Shown: one piece after another, positions 59,711 to 64,000 of the stretch
Layout: every line of letters starts with the position of its first letter
Numbering within the stretch: position 1 is the stretch's first letter
Assembly (NCBI GenBank): GCA_023265135.1
Contig: JAHFUM010000006.1
Coordinates: forward strand, 9,232 to 73,231
Length of the DNA: 64,000 nucleotides
Source of the DNA: Nitrosarchaeum sp.
Lineage (GTDB): Archaea; Thermoproteota; Nitrososphaeria; Nitrososphaerales; Nitrosopumilaceae
Direction of reading: 5' to 3'
The notes under the pieces: generated by a model
Told to the model about the DNA's origin: nothing
Databases searched by the model: none
What the model saw: only the letters and a program-made list of their open reading frames with translations
Translations under genes and position numbers: made by a program

Positions 59711-60916
59711 TCAAATTAACGGGCTGTTTTCAAGACTTGCGTTGAGGCATGTTTCAGAATATTTTTGATTTTCTGCTTTGGCACACTCTTGCTGCCTAAA
59801 TTCATCACTCGAATCTTTGGATAACAGTATGATCCATTTTCCTATTCCATCATAACAATCATTTTTAAACTCAGTAGGCAAAGATTTGCAAAATGAAAAT
59901 CCTTTGTCTGTATTTGTCCCGCCATTTACCATCGTTAAAAGCATCCCTTTTAGACAATAGCTGTGGTACTCTGATTTTTGACCGTCTGTGCAAAATCGAA
60001 CAGCATCATTTACATTATTTTTAATATCTGATTCCAGCTCCCTTCCAAATCCGTAATAACAATACTTGATCATCTCTTGAGGTACTATTTTGTCACAATC
60101 ATCAAAGGTCTTTTTTATGTAACCATCGTTAAGTCGGGCAAGATATGACACATGATAGTGATAACAAGCAGGTGCTCTTTTAGGGTCTACGGCATCACAA
60201 GGATAAAAAATATCATCCTTATCAAAGTCACCTTTTCCTGTTTCAAAGTAATCAACTTCGTTTTGCATAAAGATTCCTTTTGAGCAGCTTAACTGTTCGA
60301 TTTCTCCATCAAATTCATCACATCTTTTTACTGCGGATAAAACATCGTTTGGATATACTTGTGACAAACCATGACCAAGTCCATGCAGACACTGCCAATG
60401 TTCAATGTAGTTAGGATTTTCTCCAGTTCTTGGACAAATGGCTTTCAGGTCAAGATCTTCTGGTCCCTTGCCGTGAAATTGCTCTGATAACAAATAATTT
60501 TCAATTACACCATGAAATATTCCTCCACCACAAACTTGATCAGAATACGAGAGTGCTTCAGTAACATTTCCGAGATATGCATAAAACCACATTCCCATGT
60601 GGTGAGCCAATTCATGACAAGAATATTTTTTGCTATAAAGTTTAAGGGTATCATCGAATGTTTCAACGATTTTCTTTTTTTCCGAGACTTGAGAAATAGA
60701 TTGTAATGACATTACTGCACAATGTACGTCTTCTTTGCAGTTTTCTAAGATTTGAGGTGCAAATGGTTTGTCAGAATAAAGTTGGAAATTTTCCTGTTCT
60801 ACCATTATAGGTTTTTCAAAAATCTGACCTCCACCAGATAGAAATAAAAAGTAAATCGCCGAAACTGAAACTCCCACTAGGAGTAAAAGGGATGATTTTT
60901 TTTTAGTAAACTTCAA
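59711..60916 (-). CDS. Exported cysteine- and histidine-rich repeat protein
   Basis: TTG at 60916 opens 401 residues with a signal anchor (SLLLLVGVSVSAIYFLFL). The rest contains 18 cysteines spread in a regular way. At least seven times a cysteine is followed by a glycine-aromatic turn: CGGGIFHGVIE, CLHGLGHGLSQ, CSKGIFMQNE, CYHYHVSYLA, CYYGFGREL, CLKGMLLTM, CYDGIGKWI. Near residue 100 lies CHELAHHMG. This points to about seven or eight tandem helical repeats of roughly 40 residues with conserved cysteines, outside the cell. The HExxH-like CHELAHH could bind zinc. It is flanked by direct repeats of the ftsJ/trm1 junction, so it was inserted there. The function is unknown. Confidence 0.85.
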   Translation of the reverse strand: MKFTKKKSSLLLLVGVSVSAIYFLFLSGGGQIFEKPIMVEQENFQLYSDKPFAPQILENCKEDVHCAVMSLQSISQVSEKKKIVETFDDTLKLYSKKYSCHELAHHMGMWFYAYLGNVTEALSYSDQVCGGGIFHGVIENYLLSEQFHGKGPEDLDLKAICPRTGENPNYIEHWQCLHGLGHGLSQVYPNDVLSAVKRCDEFDGEIEQLSCSKGIFMQNEVDYFETGKGDFDKDDIFYPCDAVDPKRAPACYHYHVSYLARLNDGYIKKTFDDCDKIVPQEMIKYCYYGFGRELESDIKNNVNDAVRFCTDGQKSEYHSYCLKGMLLTMVNGGTNTDKGFSFCKSLPTEFKNDCYDGIGKWIILLSKDSSDEFRQQECAKAENQKYSETCLNASLENSPLI

Positions 60917-61031
60917 TAATCTGGTAAAAGTCTGTGTCCTTTTAATTTTAACTAAAATAAATTCATTTTAAATCAAAATTGGACAATATTGTTTTTTATT
61001 ATCATCCAATAATCCTGACAAATCAACTTGT

Positions 61032-61120
61032 AGAAAAAAGCAGTGAATTGCACTATTGTTTGGGATTTACTGGCATATCTGAGAAGATTTTGATTATTTC
61101 ATTTATGTTGGCATTTGTTC
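61032..61120 (+). repeat. Direct repeat copy B at the trm1 3' end
   Basis: This 89-base copy encodes, on the plus strand, a remnant of the FtsJ tail (SSELHYCLGFTG, one codon shorter) without a gene around it. On the minus strand it encodes the true Trm1 C-terminus (DMPVNPKQ stop). It matches 59614-59705. Confidence 0.85.
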
Positions 61121-62216
61121 TAAAACCTGTAGGACAAAATGAAGTTGGACTAGCTAAATATCCATTCTTTTGTAAATTTTTTATTGCGTCTTCTAATTTT
61201 GGAGGGGATGCTTTCATTTTTGAAGCAATTTCATCAAGTGTAACGTAAATTCCAGGCATTTCAGATTCTGCAAGACACTTTTGCAATGTTTTTTCACAAA
61301 CTTTGTCTACCGTTAGTTCTGGTATTTTTAAAATCATACTTTCTACAAATTCCTTGTCAAAAATATTGTCAATCCACAATGGTCCCCCTACACTGATTTT
61401 TGATTTACACAATTCACATTCATTGCTTTGTTCATGTGTTATTTTTCTATGGCCGCAGTTTTTACAATGTAATATGTATCCTATATTCTCTTTTTGATCC
61501 TGTCTGATGAGAACTCGTACATATGTTCTGTAATAATGCATGTTGCTTTCTGCAAATAACGGAACAATTTCCACACCTAATCTTCCTGCGACCATCCTCA
61601 GACATCCTAAAATTAATCGAATTGCCATCTCATTGCCATATTCGACTCTTATTGGAACTCCGCCATACTTTCTCTTGCATGCACTTTGGTAAAGCCCGTT
61701 TAGCACCTGAAGATCCGTGGCTGTAGTAGAGAGAATTCCACCATGCATGGTAGCCCTTATTGCACAATCAAAAAACTGTGATGAAGACCCAAACGGATCA
61801 ATGTCTATAATTGAGCCTCTTTCCCCACCTGTTGAATATTTGCTAAAAAATCTACATACTTCTAATTCGGAATATTCTATATTTTTTAAATTGTTTAACT
61901 GTGCTGAATACTCTGCTAATTTTAATGCCGTTGGATTTAGATCATTGATCACTACCTTGTCAACTTTTAATTCATTTGCAACTCGTAATCCTCTGATGCC
62001 TACTCCTGATAATCCCTCCAAAAATATTTTTGGTCCTGCAAAATTTTTCAGAAAAGCTCCGTATGCAATTATAGAATAATCTCTGTTCAGTCTTGCTCTT
62101 GGATTGAAAAATGCCGGTTCTTTTGGTGGAACTTTGTCTGTCATTGATTTTTTTGGCACCCATACTTTTGTTTGCCCTTCGGTAATTTCCTGGAACGTTT
62201 CATCTGGAATTTGCAA
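61053..62216 (-). CDS. trm1: tRNA (guanine26-N2)-dimethyltransferase Trm1
   Basis: Trm1 dimethylates G26 of many tRNAs. The 387 residues have a SAM-binding Rossmann core: PAFFNPRARLNRDYSII, FLEGLSGVGIRGLRVANEL, VVINDLNPTALKLAEYSA, IDIDPFGSSSQFFDCAI and STTATDLQVLNG. A zinc site (LHCKNCGHRK, CELCKSK) and C-terminal winged domain follow. Its last codons lie in the duplicated segment. ATG at 62216 faces rnhB across a short divergent gap. Confidence 0.95.
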   Translation of the reverse strand: MQIPDETFQEITEGQTKVWVPKKSMTDKVPPKEPAFFNPRARLNRDYSIIAYGAFLKNFAGPKIFLEGLSGVGIRGLRVANELKVDKVVINDLNPTALKLAEYSAQLNNLKNIEYSELEVCRFFSKYSTGGERGSIIDIDPFGSSSQFFDCAIRATMHGGILSTTATDLQVLNGLYQSACKRKYGGVPIRVEYGNEMAIRLILGCLRMVAGRLGVEIVPLFAESNMHYYRTYVRVLIRQDQKENIGYILHCKNCGHRKITHEQSNECELCKSKISVGGPLWIDNIFDKEFVESMILKIPELTVDKVCEKTLQKCLAESEMPGIYVTLDEIASKMKASPPKLEDAIKNLQKNGYLASPTSFCPTGFRTNANINEIIKIFSDMPVNPKQ

Positions 62217-62277
62217 TTGTTATTCTGTATTTGCTTTACCTATAACGGTTTAATACGTGTGTTCTAAGACAGAAGCG

Positions 62278-62898
62278 ATGCAAATTTGTGGAGTTGATGA
62301 TGCTGGACGCGGCTCCATGTTGGGGCCTCTTGTGATTGCAGGAATATCTTTGGAGAAAACCAATATTCACAAACTATCTTTATTGGGTGTTAAAGACTCA
62401 AAGCAACTATCTCCAAAATCAAGAGAGGAACTTTATAAAAAAATAATTATTCTAGTGGATGACTATTACGTTGCAAAAATTTCTCCAAAATCCATTGACG
62501 CCAGTGTCAAGAAACATGGTCTCAATCATCTTGAAGCCAAATACATGGCAAAAGTTATCTCAAAATTAAATCCAGATATTTCATACGTTGATTCATGCGA
62601 CGTTAATCCACAAAGATTTGGAAAAGAAATTGCAAAATTATCCAATAACAAAATAAAATCATATCACCATGCAGACAGTAGGTTTGTTGTAGTTTCTGCT
62701 GCATCTATAATTGCCAAAGTCACCCGAGATAGAGCGATAGACAAACTCCGGAAAAACCATGATTTGGGAAGTGGGTATCCGTCTGACTCTAAAACCATTA
62801 ATTTTGTCAAATCATATTATGAGAAAAACCATATACTTCCCGTTTTTGTGCGTAAAAGTTGGAAGCCGACCCAAAAAATACTAAATAAATCACTTTAG
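62278..62898 (+). CDS. rnhB: Ribonuclease HII
   Basis: RNase HII cuts RNA in DNA hybrids and removes single ribonucleotides. The 206 residues begin at ATG 62278 with MQICGVDDAGRGSMLGPLVIAGISL (two metal residues). The later acidic residues lie in ISYVDSCDVNP and HHADSRFVVVSAASIIAKVTRDR, and HDLGSGYPSD follows. The GTG at 62257 is a less likely start. The end overlaps the convergent fibrillarin gene by nine bases. Confidence 0.95.
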   Translation: MQICGVDDAGRGSMLGPLVIAGISLEKTNIHKLSLLGVKDSKQLSPKSREELYKKIIILVDDYYVAKISPKSIDASVKKHGLNHLEAKYMAKVISKLNPDISYVDSCDVNPQRFGKEIAKLSNNKIKSYHHADSRFVVVSAASIIAKVTRDRAIDKLRKNHDLGSGYPSDSKTINFVKSYYEKNHILPVFVRKSWKPTQKILNKSL

Positions 62899-63564
62899 AA
62901 ACTTTGCAATTACCATTGCATGATCTTTATCATACGGAAGAAGGTCAATTACTTGCAATATCTCAAAATGGACTTTCATCTTTTCTATTTCTTCATCAAC
63001 TATTCTTCTTGGGGATTTTGTAACGTCGATACTTCTTGTTTTTATTACTAGAAAGAAATAACCTTCTTTTTTGAGATACATTTTACAATTTTCTATTGCG
63101 ATATTTGTTTGATCAGGCTGTGCAATGTCTACATATACAACATCCACTTTGCCAAACACTGAAAAATATTCTTTTGGTTTTCTTGCATCTTGTAAAATTG
63201 GAATTATATTTGATCTGTGTGATGCAACTCTGTCTAAAAAATCTCTTGCCACTCTACTTGCATGTTCAACTCCAAAAATAATTCCTGTAGGTCCAACTAT
63301 ATCTGAAATGTGACTAACAGTTGTACCAGTTGATACTCCTAAATACAGTACAGTTGATTTTTTTTTAAATGGAAATATTTCCAATCCATTCATTATTGCA
63401 GCAGCTAATTTGCTTCTAAATGGATCCCATGATCTGTATTCAATTCCTTTTTTTGTGATTAATTTTTCGCCGTACACTTGATTTCCGACAACAAAATTTT
63501 CAGTGGCTAGTTTTTTTTCACCGTCTGAGTTTATCCAAAAAAATTCATAATTATCTTCTTTCAA
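62890..63564 (-). CDS. flpA: Fibrillarin-like rRNA/tRNA 2'-O-methyltransferase
   Basis: Fibrillarin is the catalytic subunit of box C/D sRNPs. TTG at 63564 gives 224 residues beginning MKEDNYEFFWINSDGEKKLA, which fits the family. Further motifs are EYRSWDPFRSKLAAAI, VLYLGVSTGTTVSHISDIVG (SAM site), GVEHASRVARDFL, VYVDIAQPDQTNIA and FLVIKTRSIDV. A longer frame exists upstream to 63987, but its first 141 codons read a repeat tract that also codes in another frame, so they are rejected. The TTG overlaps the stop of the upstream gene. Confidence 0.92.
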   Translation of the reverse strand: MKEDNYEFFWINSDGEKKLATENFVVGNQVYGEKLITKKGIEYRSWDPFRSKLAAAIMNGLEIFPFKKKSTVLYLGVSTGTTVSHISDIVGPTGIIFGVEHASRVARDFLDRVASHRSNIIPILQDARKPKEYFSVFGKVDVVYVDIAQPDQTNIAIENCKMYLKKEGYFFLVIKTRSIDVTKSPRRIVDEEIEKMKVHFEILQVIDLLPYDKDHAMVIAKFLK

Positions 63565-64000
63565 ACTTCGTTCTCTTTTTATTTTTATTTGCCTTAGAGT
63601 CTGTTCTTTCTCTATAGTTTTTATTTTCTCTTTTAGCACCAGAACTTTCTCTTCTAGATTCTCCACCTTCCCTTCTGCCACCAGTACTTTCTCTTCTAGA
63701 ATCAGTACCACTCTCTCTTCTTCTGAAATCTCCACCTTCCCTTCTGCCACCAGTACTTTCTCTTCTAGAATCAGTACCACTCTCTCTTCTTCTGAAATCC
63801 CCACCTTCACGTCTAGGTTCTCTTTCTTCTCTTCTTCTGAAATCTCCTCCCTCTCTTCTAGAATCAGTACCACTCTCTCTTCTTCTGAAATCCCCACCTT
63901 CACGTCTGCCACCGAAACTTTCCCTTCTGCCACCCGTTCTCTCCCTTCTGAAATCCCCACCTTCACGTCTAGGTTCTCTTTCTTCACGTTTGAATAATTC
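63551..64000 (-). CDS. 3' end of an arginine/glycine-rich repeat protein, possibly Nop5
   Basis: A frame from the right edge runs 149 codons to TAA at 63551-63553. It encodes an RG- and RE-rich tail with near-repeats of RREGGDFRRRESGTDSRRE and RRESTGGRREGG, ending NKKRTKFERR. The start is beyond the window. Archaeal fibrillarin is usually preceded by nop5 (Nop56/58), and a repeat-rich basic tail on that protein would fit, but this is inference. It overlaps fibrillarin by 14 bases, so the two would be translated together. Low-complexity composition makes confirmation by sequence alone impossible. Confidence 0.6.
   Translation of the reverse strand, partial: ELFKREEREPRREGGDFRRERTGGRRESFGGRREGGDFRRRESGTDSRREGGDFRRREEREPRREGGDFRRRESGTDSRRESTGGRREGGDFRRRESGTDSRRESTGGRREGGESRRESSGAKRENKNYRERTDSKANKNKKRTKFERR
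63640..63990 (-). repeat. Imperfect tandem repeat tract upstream of fibrillarin
   Basis: Copies of units such as GGTGGAGATTTCAGAAGAAG and AGTGGTACTGATTCTAGAAG recur at intervals of 30-70 bases on the minus strand. All copies keep two reading frames open: the arginine-glycine frame and an acidic valine-rich frame that joins fibrillarin. Confidence 0.9.

Noticed and set aside
63565-63987. Acidic 141-codon N-terminal extension of fibrillarin
   Set aside because: It reads the repeat tract in a frame other than the RG-rich frame that ends at 63551, and fibrillarin proteins start near residue 142 of that frame.

Overview
The window is AT-rich, densely packed archaeal chromosome and most resembles a marine Nitrosopumilus-type member of the Nitrososphaerota (Thaumarchaeota). 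This is inferred from the gene set: an archaeal histone, topoisomerase VI A and B, fibrillarin, aIF2-beta, S17e, a PDCD5-like protein, an RPC34-like protein with an iron-sulfur cysteine motif, a Cgi121 (KEOPS) domain, RtcB ligase, DUF373 and DUF424 proteins, and a tRNA-Trp that reads best as carrying two introns. No amo or other ammonia-oxidation genes lie here, so the physiology is not shown directly. No rRNA operon, CRISPR array, insertion sequence or prophage was seen.

Layout: 1-9.7 kb holds a truncated HNH-like gene, trpS, pheS-pheT, a 400-base non-coding stretch that looks like a structured RNA gene, an EVE protein, a lone Lrp sensor domain, two unknown genes and aconitase. 9.7-18 kb has the intron-bearing tRNA-Trp, pdxS-pdxT, valS, two pterin-enzyme-like genes, a lone asparagine-synthetase-type domain and purB. 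18-24 kb carries exported or redox genes (PepSY, CcdA, a DipZ-like thioredoxin) and rtcB-PDCD5, convergent with rpS11. 24-31 kb has thiL, a phosphohexomutase, tRNA-Thr, several microproteins and small zinc-ribbon genes, an AIPR-type defence nuclease, a cupredoxin and tRNA-Cys. 31-40 kb holds histone, TatD, S17e, a MoaD-Cgi121 fusion facing THUMP and Sua5/YrdC genes, purA, pyrF, a Nudix gene and a cis-prenyltransferase. 40-48 kb ends in an information-processing run (DUF5679, aIF2-beta, DUF424, RIO1, Pno1/Dim2, top6B, top6A). 48-58 kb has a membrane-anchored Hsp20, an ABC-2 exporter, mtnP-apt, a large exported repeat protein and an OLD-family nuclease. 58-64 kb has the RPC34-like gene with ten 10-residue repeats, FtsJ/RrmJ, an 18-cysteine exported protein, Trm1, RNase HII, fibrillarin and the end of a repeat-rich gene that may be nop5.

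Together these genes cover translation (three aminoacyl-tRNA synthetases, tRNA and rRNA modification, splicing ligase, initiation factor, ribosomal proteins), chromatin and topology, nucleotide and cofactor synthesis or salvage (purA, purB, pyrF, apt, mtnP, pdxST, thiL), and a thin accessory layer (AIPR, OLD, HNH, exported cysteine-rich proteins).

The most notable structures are: (1) the convergent ftsJ/trm1 junction duplicated as about 90-bp direct repeats on both sides of the 18-cysteine gene, the footprint of a 1.3-kb insertion; (2) a MoaD/Urm1-like domain ending in HGG fused to Cgi121; (3) fibrillarin following a repeat tract that is open in two frames; (4) a likely structured RNA after pheT; (5) a cis-prenyltransferase gene with no ATG, GTG or TTG start. 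Gene starts were chosen by eye and many use TTG or GTG.
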